Origin: Drosophila pseudoobscura | Taxonomy: Eukaryota; Arthropoda; Insecta; Diptera; Drosophilidae | DNA: 64,000 bases | Reading direction: 5' to 3' | NCBI RefSeq assembly: GCF_009870125.1 | Contig: NC_046683.1 | Coordinates: 24,022,129-24,086,128 of the forward strand | Shown here: piece by piece, positions 45,835 through 56,666 of the stretch | Position numbering within the stretch: position 1 is the stretch's first letter | How the letters are laid out: each line of letters opens with the position of its first letter | Position numbers and translations under genes: made by a program | The notes under the pieces: model-generated | Told to the model about the DNA's origin: nothing | The model's database searches: none | Seen by the model: only the letters and a program-made list of their open reading frames with translations

Positions 45835-48310
45835 GGTTAGGCGCGCTGCCTACCGCCCGTAGGAGTAGGCTCTTGGCAGTTTTTACACCTGCCTCCCATA
45901 GCCCTCCCATGTGAGGAGCTCGCGGCGGTATGAACGCAAATTCGCATCCGTTTTTTGACGCAAAGTCGCGAATTGCGTCTCCCTGCTCCTTGAACCTGAT
46001 CCGCAGAGCGCTGAGATGGCGGCTCGCTCCGACGAAGTTCGTCCCGTTGTCGCAATGAACGACTTGGGGATATCCTCGGCGCCCGACGAACCTTTGGAAA
46101 GCCAACAAAAAACAGTCAGTGGTTAGATCGGAAACTATTTCTAGGTGAACCGCCTTGGACGCAAAACAAACAAAAAGCGCAATGTATGACTTGTATGGGG
46201 GCCTTCCGCGAATTTTCAATGTCGTGTGCACTGGTCCACAAAAATCAACGCCGCAAATTGAAAATGGGCGGAGAGCACGGAGTCGATCTGCGGGTATATT
46301 CCCCATGAGTTGCGTCAGCAATCGAGGCTTGTATTTAAAACAGCGCATACATGATCGAGATGTCTGACGGCAGACCTCCTGAGCGTTCACTATCCACACG
46401 CTCTGTCGAAGGATGCTCACAAGTGCTCGTGGGCCGACATGAAAATTCGAATGGTGCAGATGACGAATATAGCTTCGCACGAATTGCGAGCGCTTAGTCA
46501 AAAGCAGAGGAAACTTGGCATCGTATGATATAGGAGCTTTGGCCAGTCGCCCCCCCACTCGCAACAATGAAAAGTTACACCAAGTCCCTGTGTCTTCATG
46601 GATGAATGGGTTCAACCGCTGAAGACTAGGACCAATTGTAGATCCTTTCCTAACCTTTTCGATTTCTCCTTGATACTCGTGATGCTGGACGATTTCGACA
46701 ATTTTATAAAAGGCTTCATTGTATTCGGTCGGTGAGATAGTTTTTTCGAATTTTAGGCTTGGGTCTTTACATTTTCTTATAAAGCGGAACACATACACGA
46801 ACACTCTAAGCAGTTTCAGGTGTGACGAGAATCCCTCGATGACATCTAACAGCTCCGAACTTCGCACAGCCGCGGTCAGCCCGACCGCAGTCTTCCTCTT
46901 TTCCAGCTGAAGATCATCGGAGTGTTCGAAATGAGCGTTCTTGGGCCAGTTCTCTTCTTCCTCTTTCAGAAATGATGGTCCTTCGAACCAAATTGACTGA
47001 ACGATTTCGTCGACGTCACAACCTCTTGAGACAATATCTGCTGGGTTCTGTTTCGTGGGTACATGCCGCCACGTAGCATCATCTGACCACTCTTGAATCT
47101 CAGCCACTCTATTTGAAACGAAAGTCGACAACGACGATGGATGAGACCGGATCCAATGGAGAGTTACCTCTGAATCCGACCAATAAACGACTCGTTCAAT
47201 GGGCACGTTTAATAGGGGCTTGATTCTGTGACAGAGATCTGCGAGAAGGTGAGCGGCACATAACCCAAGCCTTGGGAGCGTTTTGGTCTTGAGCGGCGCT
47301 ACTTTATATTTCGAAGTCAACAATGATACTTTTAAACCTTCTGCAGTTCTGCTACGTATATAGACGCACGCTCCATACGCTCTCGTGGAGGCGTCAGCAA
47401 AGGCATGTATTTGAACCGGTGACATCGGATCGGAATACACAAACCGAGATATGGATATGTATTCCAATTGAGATAGTGTATTTTTCAACTTATTCCACGC
47501 TGTTTCCAAATGCAGCGGGATCGACTCGTCCCAATCTAGTTTGTTAAGCCAAAGCTCCTGCAATAGGATCTTGCCTTTTATAACGATAGGACTTAATAAA
47601 CCAATGGGGTCAAACAACTTTGATGTCACCGATAGTATGTTCCGTTTTGTCGCTCGGAGACCCATAACTGAATTGTCAATTTTGAACTTAAAGGCATCGT
47701 CAGTAGGTAACCATGAGATTCCTAACGCCTTTGTCGACTCTGAATCCGAGATTGTTATGGGTTTGGCTGTGCTCTCAGATGCGGTGATCTCGGGTGAGTT
47801 TGAAAACCACTTAGTCAACTCAAACCCTGCGGTCTGAAGAACCTGAGACACTTCGGACTTAATTTCCCTTAGCTCCTCTACGCATGCAGCACCAGTCAAC
47901 AAGTCATCGACGTAAAAGTCGGACCCAATAACGTTAGCAGCTCTAGGGAATGAGAGCTTCGCAGACTCACTCAACCTTTGCAAACACCGGATAGCTAAGA
48001 ATGGGGCTGGTCCAGTCCCATAGGTTACAGTGTTGAGCTTGTATAATCTCAAGGATTCAGAAGGGTCTCTTCTCCACACTATGAGCTGAAACTGCCGATC
48101 CGCTTCGTTCACCATCACTTGGCGATACATCTTTTTAACATCAGCAGTCAGGGCAAACCTGTGCAGACGGAAACGGAGCAGTGTCGAATATAATTCCTCT
48201 TGAATAGTAGGTCCCACCATCAGAATGTCGCCACCTGTGAGGACGTCTTGGACGAAGCATCGAATACGACTCGGAGCTTGGTAGACGTACTTTGGGGCCT
48301 CAGAACACAC
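45835..48310 (-). pseudogene. Pol of element C: RT, RNase H, integrase core
   Basis: The open frame spans 48,310-45,413, and its meaningful part runs to about 45,835. RT has T-A-D-V-K-K-M-Y (about 48,150) and catalytic F-Y-V-D-D (about 47,908). It then carries the RNase H region (H-A-F-A-D-A-S near 47,405, W-S-D-S near 47,185), an H2C2 finger (about 46,440-46,330) and the integrase core with D-F-C-G-P (about 46,240), C-D-N-G-T-N-F (about 46,060) and P-H-M-G-G-L-W-E-A-G (about 45,905). The catalytic residues are all present. Frame changes at about 48,235 and 45,835 are the only visible breaks. Confidence 0.85.
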
Positions 48311-49893
48311 TGATGAGGGATTACGTAGTGTGGAGTAGAAGGAATCGTATTGTCAGTAGGAGACATATGACCTAAGGAGAGGTACTCTTCCATGAATTCC
48401 AAGTACATTTTCTTCAACTCAGGGTCACGATGCAATCGTCTTTCAAGCGACAAAAACCGCCGTTTCGCAACCTCAAGGGAGTTGCCTAAACAATTTGGAT
48501 CTGATTTAAACGGGAGCCTTACTTCGAACCGACCTGATGATAGTACCTGAGTCGTCTTACGATAGTGTTCTTCACATAGCTTGTGCTCAGGTGTGGCAAT
48601 TTTCTTGGTAGATGGCATTTCTTCCAGTGACCAAAACTTTTTCAGGGTCCTATCGATGGATACTAGCAACTCTTCACTGCAACTCAAACTGTTTGTAATT
48701 TGAGGAGCAGAACTCCTGGAAACATATTTTCCCGACACAACCAAACCAAGAAGGGTTTTCTGAAGAGTTGGAAACCTTGGACCTTGTTTAATTTGACCAA
48801 CAGCTAATAATTCAAAGAACGATTCTGCTCCAATTAACATATCTATTCTTTGTGGCTTGTAGAAATAAGGGTCTGCCAATGGTAGGTTCTCTGGGATTCG
48901 CCAGTCAGTCACATTCACTGACTGGTCAGGGTGATAACCTGAAATTGATTTCAGGATCCAAAAATCAAAGGAGAACTCACTACCATTTATTCGCGACTTC
49001 ACCACTGTGTGTATTTTATCCTTTACTTGAGAATTAGATTCACCAATTCCAAGCAAGTTAATACAGGACTCCTCTCTACGGATCTGTAAGCGATTAGCGA
49101 GGTCCTCGGTAATGAAATTTGTTTGTGATCCAGAGTCGAGCAGAGCTCTGGCCAGAATGTGTTCACCGCTCTTAGTTCGGACGCTTACGATCGACGTAGC
49201 CAGAATTACCCTGTCCAACGCTGTCGCATGCAAAACATGTGACGTGGAAGGTTGATTCTGATTTGATAGAGGGGAAGGACTCTTTTGGGGTGGTGGCAAC
49301 GCGAGACTATTGGCCGACACTGTGTATCGATGCAATAATGTATGATGTGAGCGGCTGCACACTCGACATTTATTGGCTTTGCATTTTACAACAGCGTGGT
49401 CTTTTCGCAGACAATTAATGCATAAGGATGCCGACTTGGCAAACTCAAACCTTTGCATCACCGAGAGACGCGAAAATGGAGGGCAATTTGACACTACATG
49501 GTCTCCTGAATTGCAGTAGCTACAAGTTTGCTGAGTTCTACTGTTGGTGGAAGTGGAAGAACAAGCAAATGAACTGCGATTATGTTGCTTGCTTGGCATG
49601 ACTTTGTCTTGCCTTGGCTTGGTCGATTCTTCAGCAGACAGATGCTGGTATCGACGATTCAAGACTTTCTCAAAGTCGGACCAAAGCGGCAACTTCTCAT
49701 AAGTAAGCTGTTCATCCCACTTTTGTTTCGTCACTGGGTCGACTCTGTTTAAAACGAGATGAATGAGCATTGCATTCGAAATTTTTGTATCATCTCCGAT
49801 CGACAGTAACGATCCGTAAATCGACGAAACAGTATCGATTAGAGTTCTTAGAGATGATGCAGATTGATGCGACATTCTCGGCAGATTGAACAA
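48220..49893 (-). pseudogene. Gag C-terminus, protease and RT start of element C
   Basis: Frame of 557 codons. After the end of the DUF1759 domain and the W-D-E-Q-L region come two or three Cys/His zinc knuckles (about 49,510-49,330). Then comes an A17 protease with an intact active site L-L-D-S-G-S-Q (about 49,150-49,130) and the RT entry motif L-R-V-V-F-D-A-S (about 48,260). A frame change near 48,235 moves RT into the next frame. Confidence 0.85.
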
Positions 49894-50422
49894 TGTGGAA
49901 ATATTATTATAGCCATGGCCTTTTCATAATTTGCCTCGGTGACTTGGAACGCCTTTATTGTTCCTAATGCTTCATCAGAGAGGCACGAAATCAAATGATT
50001 AAATTTTTCGATCACCGGTACGCTTGTGTCGCTATGGTCTAGTCTCTCAAAAAGGCTAATGAAATTTTTGAATTCCGAGTGTTTACCACTAAATTTGGGT
50101 AATGCCGATTTCGGAAGTCTAGCATGAGTTGGGGCTGAAGAAGACACTGGCTTCGTCTCGCTTGCTGCATCAAAGGCGGCGATAAGCGACATTATCTTTC
50201 CTTTGGTGACAATTATCAGCTCTTCCAACTCGGCTGCATATGCATCATCACCTGTTATGTCCTCGATTTGCTCCTGCAAATGGTTAGCCTTTTCAATTGA
50301 AGCATTCAAACAATCCAATCTAACCCTTGATCTAATCGATCCTCTAAGCGGCGAATGCTTTTTACTCTACTTTTGAGCTTAATCTTTAAGTCTTCAAGAG
50401 TGGGTTTACTTTTTTCTGCCAT
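49848..50422 (-). pseudogene. Gag N-terminus of element C
   Basis: An ATG at 50,422 opens a short Lys-rich frame that hits a stop after 38 codons near 50,306. The matching gag continues in the adjacent frame (50,318-49,848) with a helical region and the DUF1759 start (P-K-F-S-G, about 50,095). A one-base indel near 50,320-50,340 probably separates them. A second frame change at about 49,890 leads into the long gag-protease frame. Confidence 0.75.
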
Positions 50423-50550
50423 AATGGTTGTGTTTCTATTTATTTATTTATTATTATTATTTTTTTTTTTAATTTTTGAACGAGAACGATAATTGAAAAC
50501 GAATTTTAATTGAATGTCGAGGCACGAGGTATCAAGGGAAAGAGTTGTTG

Positions 50551-50677
50551 CAAGTAACAGCCGAAAACAATATACCCGTTAGATACAGGGTAGCGCGTCA
50601 CTTGGCAAGTAACAGCCGAAACAAATATACCCGTTGGATACACGGTAGCGCGTCACTTGGCAAGTAACAGCCGAAAA
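50551..50677 (-). repeat. 55-bp tandem repeat in the leader of element C
   Basis: CAAGTAACAGCCGAAA starts at 50,551, 50,606 and 50,661, giving two full copies and one partial copy of a 55-bp unit containing ATACCCGTT and GTAGCGCGTCACTTGG. Confidence 0.92.
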
Positions 50678-51220
50678 CAATGATTGCAGTAAACGAAAGA
50701 TGTATGTATGTATGTACATATAACTGTTGCGTCCAAATAGCGGTTCACATATGTATGTCTGTTTGTGTCGATATGTATGTATGTATTTATGTTTTTAGTT
50801 ATATTTATGCAGTTACTAACAAAATTCATGCAATCAAGCTCTACTATACATATATGTATCATACGTCTGTGCCTAGAATTGAAGGCGATGTGCAATGTTT
50901 TCAGCACAAGACACCTCAAAGAGAGATCTGAATGTCTTTTGCTCAGCATTCAATTTTCTGCACAAATACCTCTGATTCCTCTTTTGGATCTTTGAATCCA
51001 ACTGCTACTTTCCTGTCTCTTTCGCAGGGCATCCCTCGGCGGTAGCAGAATTTGCACAAAAATTATTGTTGGCGCGACCGACGCGATGATATTTTACAAA
51101 AAAATTGATTGCCGATTGCACACACACACGACGCGGGCAACGAATATGTTTGCATATGTATACTGCAATTTCTTGTGTCACTGTCACTTGTTTTTTGTTG
51201 CCTATAATTCACTTTACAGC
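50678..51220 (-). other. 5' leader of element C
   Basis: Untranslated leader with GTAT microsatellite tracts (about 50,700-50,720 and 50,772-50,788) and no supported ORF. Confidence 0.6.
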
Positions 51221-51236
51221 CCACCCGGGGGCGCCA
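51221..51236 (-). other. Primer binding site of element C
   Basis: Read on the minus strand, TGGCGCCCCCGGGTGG directly follows the CA end of the 5' LTR (51,237), as expected for a tRNA-primed site. Confidence 0.75.
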
Positions 51237-51547
51237 TGAAAAATTAGAAGAGTTTTTCTAATTAATTACCGAAAACTTTGGGTGGCTGTAATTTAAATTA
51301 TTTATTTGGCGGGGCGAAAAACTTGATACGCTCGATCTATTTCAAGGTTGGCGAACAACTATATTTTCTTCACAATTCAAATCTCTTACTCTAGCTATCC
51401 TACGGTGGCAAAGCGGGGCGAATTCGCCAAGAGCGAGAGAGCGAGCTTTTATTGCGATCCCGCTTTGCCCTAGCCTAACTTACACTAGACTTCATAATTC
51501 AGATCAATAACTAATAATTGTGGCCATGGATGGAAGGTCACGCAACA
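51237..51547 (-). repeat. 5' LTR of element C
   Basis: A 311-bp LTR with TG...CA ends (TGAAAAAATTAG to CACGCAACA in the plus view), matching 45,023-45,326. Confidence 0.9.
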
Positions 51548-51843
51548 GTATGTTTAATTAGTTCTGAGTATAATATTGCTAGGGAAATGTGTTATATATT
51601 GACCACATGCAGGTCATCCAGAATATGTTTAATGATAGTGCTGTAAATATCTTAACAGTGTATTTACACAAATGCATGCAGCTGTCCGTTGTATATTTAT
51701 TTAGGTCTTTTTATTTAGAGGTATTTATATTTAGAGCATATTATCGTTTATTCATTTAGGTGGCTGGGAAATCTTAACCTTTTATGGCTAGCTATTTGTT
51801 TAGGTCTAATCATACGATTTTGTATTTTAATTGAAATCGTACA
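51548..51843 (-). repeat. 5' LTR of element B, outer part
   Basis: Resumes the B LTR (matches 38,274-38,650, with a deletion of about 75 bp) and ends GAAATCGTACA, followed by the CTAC duplication at 51,844-51,847. Confidence 0.87.
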
Positions 51844-51847
51844 CTAC

Positions 51848-54096
51848 CTTAACCAAGATGTATGACCCCTTAGGCTGGTTGTCTTCAGTGACACTTATCG
51901 GAAAATTATTTATTCAAAAACTTTGGCTAGCAGACAAAAATTGGGATGAAGAATTATCAGAACAGGGTACTCGGGAATGGACTTCGTTGAAAAATAGTTT
52001 AACAGAGTTAGAGAGTATTCGGATACCAAGATGGCTAAATTCTCAGCACAATAAGTCGATGCAAATTCATGGGTTTGCCGATGCATCCGAAAAGCCTTAT
52101 GCTGCCGTAGTGTATGCCAAGGTAGATAGTTCTACAATTATAATAGCCAGAAAAAGCTAAATTAATCCAAAGAAGAATCGGAAAACTATTCCAAAATTAA
52201 ATTAAAATTAATTCAACGGGTGAAAGTAGCGGTCGGAAGTAATGTAGAGTGTTATGCCTGGAGTGATTCTACTATTACTCTAGCCTGGATAAAGAATGGA
52301 GACAATAAAGACAAGTTTATTAGGCGTCGAACTGACGAAGTAAGAAAGATTAAAGAAATTAAATGGGGTCACGTTAGAACTGAAGACAATCCAGCAGATG
52401 TAGCATCAACGGGCATTAGTGCAGATAAGCTAAAAGATTTAAAGATTTGGTGGAAAGGGCCTCAATTCTTGGCGAAATCTAAGGACCATTGGCCAAAAGA
52501 GGAAATTGAAGAAAAATTAGTTGTTGGCACAACAATGGTAATAGCAGAAAATAACATTTTTTGTGAATTATTACAAAAATATTCGTGTATGCATAATCTA
52601 GAAAGAGTCATTGCATATGTATTGAGGTTTATTCAAATCAAAGCCAAAAAGAAAGAATTTCCTCCATTTTTGACATTGAAGAAGATTAAGAGAGCCAAAG
52701 TATTAATAGTAAAACAACAACAAGCTATCCAATTCAGTTCCGAAGTAGCTAGCCTAATTAATAAAAAGGAAATAGAAACAAAAAATAAACTATTAAGCTT
52801 AAATCCGTTCTTAGATAAAGACGGATTGTTACGAGTTGGAGGTAGATTGCAAAACTACAACGCGGAATTTGAGGTTAAACATCCCTTGATTTTAGATAAG
52901 TGTCACTTGACGTCTTTAATTATCAAGAATGCACATAAAGAAACATTGCACGGTGGAATTAATCTGATGTGAAACTATATCCAGCGAATGTTTTGGATAT
53001 TTGGGCTAAGAAATTGCTTAAAGAAAAAACTTAAAGAGTGTGTCACCTGTGCTAGGTATCGACAGAATACTGCAGAACAAATTATGGGAAATCTGCCGAA
53101 ACACAGAGCTACAATATCGCACCCGTTTACAAATACAGGTGTAGACTTCGCCGGGCCTTACCATATCCGATGCTCTAAAAACCGGGGGCTGAAATCCTAT
53201 AAGGGATATATTGCCGTATTCGTATGCATGGCGACAAAGGCTATTCATTTGGAAGTAGTCAGCGATCTTACTTCACATGCATTTCTAGCTGCACTTAGAA
53301 GATTTTTCTCAAGAAGAGGAAAATGTGCAACAATTTTTTCGGATAATGGAACCAACTTTGTTGGAGCTTCGCGCAAATTGGACGAGGAATACCTAAAAGC
53401 CCTCAAAGACAACATAAAAGTGGTTCCAATATTAGAAAGAGAACAGATCGAGTGGCATTTTATTCCCCCGGCAGGACCTCACTTTGGAGGTATTTGGGAA
53501 GCTGGGGTAAAATCAGTGAAATATCACTTAAAAAGGCTAATTGGGGACAATAATTTAACCTATGAGGAAATGGCAACTCTATTATATCAAATTGAAGCGG
53601 TACTAAATTCACGCCCTTTGTATACAGCTACAAATGATATTGACGAACTGGATGTATTAACACCAAGTCATTTTATTATTGGAAGGCCAATATTTGGCCC
53701 GATTGAGACAATTTCAGAGGAAAAATCGGGAATCTGGATAGATGGAGATTAATTCAGAAAATGAAAAGAGAATTTTGGATTAAATGGAAAGAAGATTATT
53801 TGCACACACTGCAACAAAGAAATAAACGGAAAATAGGAATGCAGAATATTAAAACAGGACAGATTGTATTAATAAAAGATGAAACCTGTCACCCAGCTAG
53901 ATGGCCCTTGGGAAAAATAGAAGAAATACATAAAGGTAGGGACGATAGAGTCAGAATAGTAACTATAAAACATCAAGACGGGTTGATAAAACGACCTATA
54001 ACTAAAATTTGTCCATTGGCTGGAATTGAGACAGAAGAGCAAGACTCAGGAATGTCTCCAAAAGAGACCAGAAGTACTCGTAGTAGTAAAAGGTAA
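51848..54096 (+). pseudogene. Pol of element A, part 3: RT end, RNase H, integrase
   Basis: Resumes the A pol frame with K-M-Y-D-P-L-G (about 51,858). RNase H motifs are H-G-F-A-D-A-S (about 52,069) and W-S-D-S-T (about 52,260). A break of about 60 bp with stops follows 52,160, and an in-frame TGA sits at 52,970-52,972. Integrase then has C-x2-C (about 53,040), D-F-A-G-P (about 53,144), S-D-N-G-T-N-F (about 53,340) and H-F-G-G-I-W-E-A-G (about 53,482). A frame change at about 53,752 leads to the C-terminal part (53,761-54,096). Confidence 0.85.
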
Positions 54097-54099
54097 TTC

Positions 54100-54618
54100 A
54101 AATTGCGTTTATAGGAAGATAGCAGAGACAAGGTCAATTTGGATCGAATTAGAAAGGCAGGGTAATTGGCTCTTTAAAGTTCCAGTAACCACTAATGCTA
54201 GAATTCAATGTAGTAACTTAAATCAAGAACTAATTAATCTTCCACAACAAGGAATTTTAACAATAGTACTGTGCGAACCGATGATAAAATACTACTACCT
54301 CATCACAGTATTCAAACAGAAAGCTACGAGCCCATTTCATCCTTTTATACAAGTAATATAAGTAAAATACCAAAAATTGTTTGGAATCCATTAGCAGTAC
54401 CATTAATTAACCACACAGAAGAAATGGATAAGCTAAGAAACGAATTAAAATTGTTAAAAGGTCATCATGAGTTGAAAGGACTTAAATTCCATCATTTATC
54501 TGGACATGCGGCCTTGATTATAGGAATCATAATAATAGTGATATTAATAATCTATGACATAAGAAGAATTAAAGTAGCACGAAGACTCCAAACGATAGAA
54601 ATTCCCTACCCACTGTAA
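54100..54618 (+). pseudogene. Env remnant of element A, C-terminal part
   Basis: Two overlapping frames (to 54,361, and 54,271-54,618) give Cys-containing ectodomain-like sequence, then a heptad-like Leu/Glu stretch and a strong transmembrane segment (about 54,505-54,570) with a short basic tail. The N-terminal half, including any cleavage site, is missing. Position directly after pol and before the LTR matches the env of roo-type BEL elements and of element B. Confidence 0.65.
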
Positions 54619-54656
54619 TTGATTATCTGTACTTCTAATTATAGCTATAAATAAAA

Positions 54657-55164
54657 TGTACACAAAAAGGTTCACAAGAATCAAAATACAAAGCCATGCC
54701 CACTTTTAGGCCCTTTGCAGAATGTTCGAACATGAACATATTATCGTCAATACAATGCCACTTTCGGCCCCTTGCAGAATGTTTACACATATGTAAATAT
54801 ATTATTGTACACATTCACTCATGTAACAAAACCGATCTCTAAAGAAATCACATAAAGTAGACAAGTTATGACTGTACGGGTGTAAACAGAGATCAGTAAC
54901 CCATTAATACGACACAAAACACAAGTGGAGAAAACACTTAACAAATGCGGTCCTATAATAAAACTAATGTAAGCATGTACTCAAATAGACACCCTCAGTA
55001 AAGTGTATCCTCTGCGTAGGTCTAACGATAATTATAGACTACCAAATTGTACCTCCTACCTCATTGTCAAATCACATATAAGGCTCTGATTTTAAGAATA
55101 AAATTGATTTTGAATTTACAACTCAACTCGCAAATGTCTAGACTTTTCTTTGAAGGTCTTAACA
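54657..55164 (+). repeat. 3' LTR of element A
   Basis: The right end is fixed at AAGGTCTTAACA (55,153-55,164) by comparison with the 5' remnant. The left end is uncertain; a TGTACAC at about 54,657 is a candidate start. It contains an imperfect duplication of a GCAGAATGTT-containing sequence (about 54,697 and 54,752) and a polyadenylation-type AATAAA at 55,098-55,103. Confidence 0.6.
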
Positions 55165-55576
55165 GTGTAACGTTTATTGTAAATATATTGATTCTTATAT
55201 TATATCCAATAATATAGCGAATTTACCAATTCAAAATTGTGAAAAATTCACAATTCAGACCAAGAGTTTGTAATTTTATGCTCATCATCTGCTTTTTGAC
55301 AAATGGTAGATAATGGATTATGGCAGTGTGAATCGGGGTTTCACATCTGTCAAACCGTTCCTCCGGGATGTGCTCGTTGTGCAGAGCCTATTATAGGCTA
55401 TTCCCACCATCCACTATCCATTTTGGATGTTCCTAAACCACACGTTTCGATGCAATAGTTTGCCGATAGTTTTCAAATGCAACTCTGAATAATTGTCATT
55501 CACAACAAAAAAAATGTATTAACTGCGAAAACGTAAACAATGATTGTGACAAAATAAACAAAAAACAACAACAATC
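55165..55576. other. Intergenic DNA right of element A
   Basis: No gene is recognised. A GTGTAACG sequence flanks the LTR end. The sequence is less AT-rich near 55,340-55,390. Confidence 0.5.
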
Positions 55577-55669
55577 ATGTCCCATGGATCGGATGCATTT
55601 AAGGCTGGCGATGAGATTGAGTGCAGCATGGTCGAGTCTGCCAGGCTGAAGTTGCAAGTGTGTGAATAA
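55577..55669 (+). CDS. Short open frame, 30 codons, unknown
   Basis: An ATG preceded by CAACAATC (good insect start context) opens 30 codons ending at TAA 55,667-55,669. The peptide is acidic with a small Cys-containing C-terminus. Its amino-acid composition and start context look gene-like. It may be the first exon or the decayed beginning of the coiled-coil fragment that follows. No family is recognised. Confidence 0.25.
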   Translation: MSHGSDAFKAGDEIECSMVESARLKLQVCE

Positions 55670-55751
55670 ATGGCAGACGACTGACAACATGGAACAAATA
55701 TTTCTATGCTCTGTGAATGCTTGATGTTACGCATAATTTATTCTTTAATAA

Positions 55752-56027
55752 TGAATTTTTTTCGGACATTATCGAGTTGGATTTGGACGGATCATGTAGA
55801 TCCATCACCCCTTCTGGCAACAAGGGCCCCCGCCAAAGCGAACCAAAAAAGACGACGCTTCTTGGATAGCAGAGATCGCCAGAGAGCGACTCGAAGAGCA
55901 GAAGGACCTTCACAGGAAGAAGGAAGAACATGAAATGAGGCAGGAAAAGATGGCCGAGGACCTCATCAACACGCAAAAAAAAATCCAGAATGATTTATTG
56001 GAAGTGCTGAGATATAAAAATAAATAA
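55752..56027 (+). pseudogene. Frameshifted 3' end of an unrecognised coiled-coil gene
   Basis: Two overlapping plus-strand frames together look like one protein tail. The first (about 55,752-55,850) is acidic then Ser/Gly/Pro-rich. The second (55,800-56,027) is a highly charged helix rich in Glu, Lys, Arg and Gln (SWIAEIARERLEEQKD at its start), probably coiled coil, ending at TAA 56,025-56,027. The frames meet at an A6 run (55,845-55,850), where a one-base indel would join them. It could be a sequencing error, a real mutation or an exon boundary. Neighbour on the right is Spb1/FTSJ3 in the same direction. Confidence 0.5.
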
Positions 56028-56558
56028 GTTTATAATTTGCATTAAGGTCTAAACAATATTTTGCGATTGCAGATCGTATCTGTTCTGCTGACTGATTAAA
56101 ATCACCAGAACTGTTGCTGCTATCGGGCTATTCGCATATTTTGCTGTTGAACCACGGCCGAAATAATTGCTACATCTTCATCATCCATTATAAGGTGATA
56201 AGGGGGATGGGGATGGGCTCAGTGTGCAGCGGCTATCTATCGGAGAAACGTGTGGGTTATAAACATCCCAGATGGATGGTGAAATACTTGATAAGTTTTC
56301 GTATAGGCAAAAGCTTGCTTACCATCCAAAATCTATATGATGGTCTCCTGTGGTAATAATAATATTATTATATATTTAATATTATTTTATATATATATTA
56401 TAATTAAAATATATTATAGTCTGACCCCATTCGACTTTGCTTCTCAAAATTTGTTTTATGTTTGTACCTCCAGTTCACCAGCGAATTATCTTAGTACTAA
56501 TTCCAAACTTCCATATCGAATTTTTCTTTGCGACGCCATCTTGACACTAAACTCCAAG
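56028..56558. other. Intergenic DNA upstream of the Spb1/FTSJ3 gene
   Basis: AT-rich stretch including an AT microsatellite-like region (56,355-56,420). No gene is supported. Confidence 0.6.
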
Positions 56559-56566
56559 TATCGATA
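56559..56566 (+). promoter_or_regulatory. DRE box (TATCGATA) of the Spb1/FTSJ3 promoter
   Basis: A perfect palindromic DREF site 101 bp upstream of the start codon. DRE boxes are typical of growth and housekeeping promoters in Drosophila, which suits a ribosome-biogenesis gene. No TATA box is seen at a sensible distance. Confidence 0.7.
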
Positions 56567-56666
56567 TCTTATTATTGCATGTCTATTATGGACGTAGAGG
56601 AGAGTAATAGCACGTGGAAACTTGAATTTGTAATTTGACAGCATTCAGGGAATAAAATAAAGCAGA

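Larger units (their letters stand above)
45023..51547 (-). mobile_element. BEL element C, inserted in the 5' LTR of element B
   Basis: A 6.5-kb minus-strand Pao/BEL element with two LTRs of about 305-311 bp (45,023-45,326 and 51,237-51,547) that differ at roughly eight positions. It carries a primer site, gag, protease, RT, RNase H and integrase but no env. It lies within the LTR of B: B sequence ends at TTAGGATAT on the left and resumes GTATGTTTAATTAG on the right. It is the youngest of the three BEL elements by nesting. Confidence 0.9.
38014..51843 (-). mobile_element. BEL element B with env, inserted in element A
   Basis: A minus-strand Pao/BEL element with LTRs that start TG and end CA in the plus-strand view. 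The left (3') LTR is at 38,014-38,650, and the right (5') LTR is in two pieces, 44,767-45,022 and 51,548-51,843, because element C inserted into it. The interior holds env (38,678-40,520), pol (40,256-43,510) and gag (43,532-44,247), all damaged. A deletion fuses the middle of gag directly to RT, removing the zinc knuckle and protease. The 4-bp CTAC duplication and the restored host frame confirm the boundaries. Confidence 0.88.
25351..55164 (+). mobile_element. BEL element A (roo-like), split by nested insertions
   Basis: A plus-strand Pao/BEL retrotransposon. Its gag, protease and first half of reverse transcriptase are at 25,951-28,046, the second half of RT at 37,538-38,013, RNase H to integrase at 51,848-54,096 and an env remnant at 54,100-54,618. 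It is bounded by LTR sequence ending at 25,406 and 55,164; both ends share the terminal 55 bp finishing AAGGTCTTAACA. The reading frame is restored across both insertion gaps, which proves that the pieces are one element. Stops, a frameshift and a mutated protease site show it is dead. Roo-like affinity is inferred from the leader repeats, Ser/Asn-rich gag start and env. Confidence 0.85.

Noticed and set aside
50653..50995. Cys- and Tyr-rich frames around 50,700-50,990
   Set aside because: Products of GTAT microsatellites in the leader of element C.
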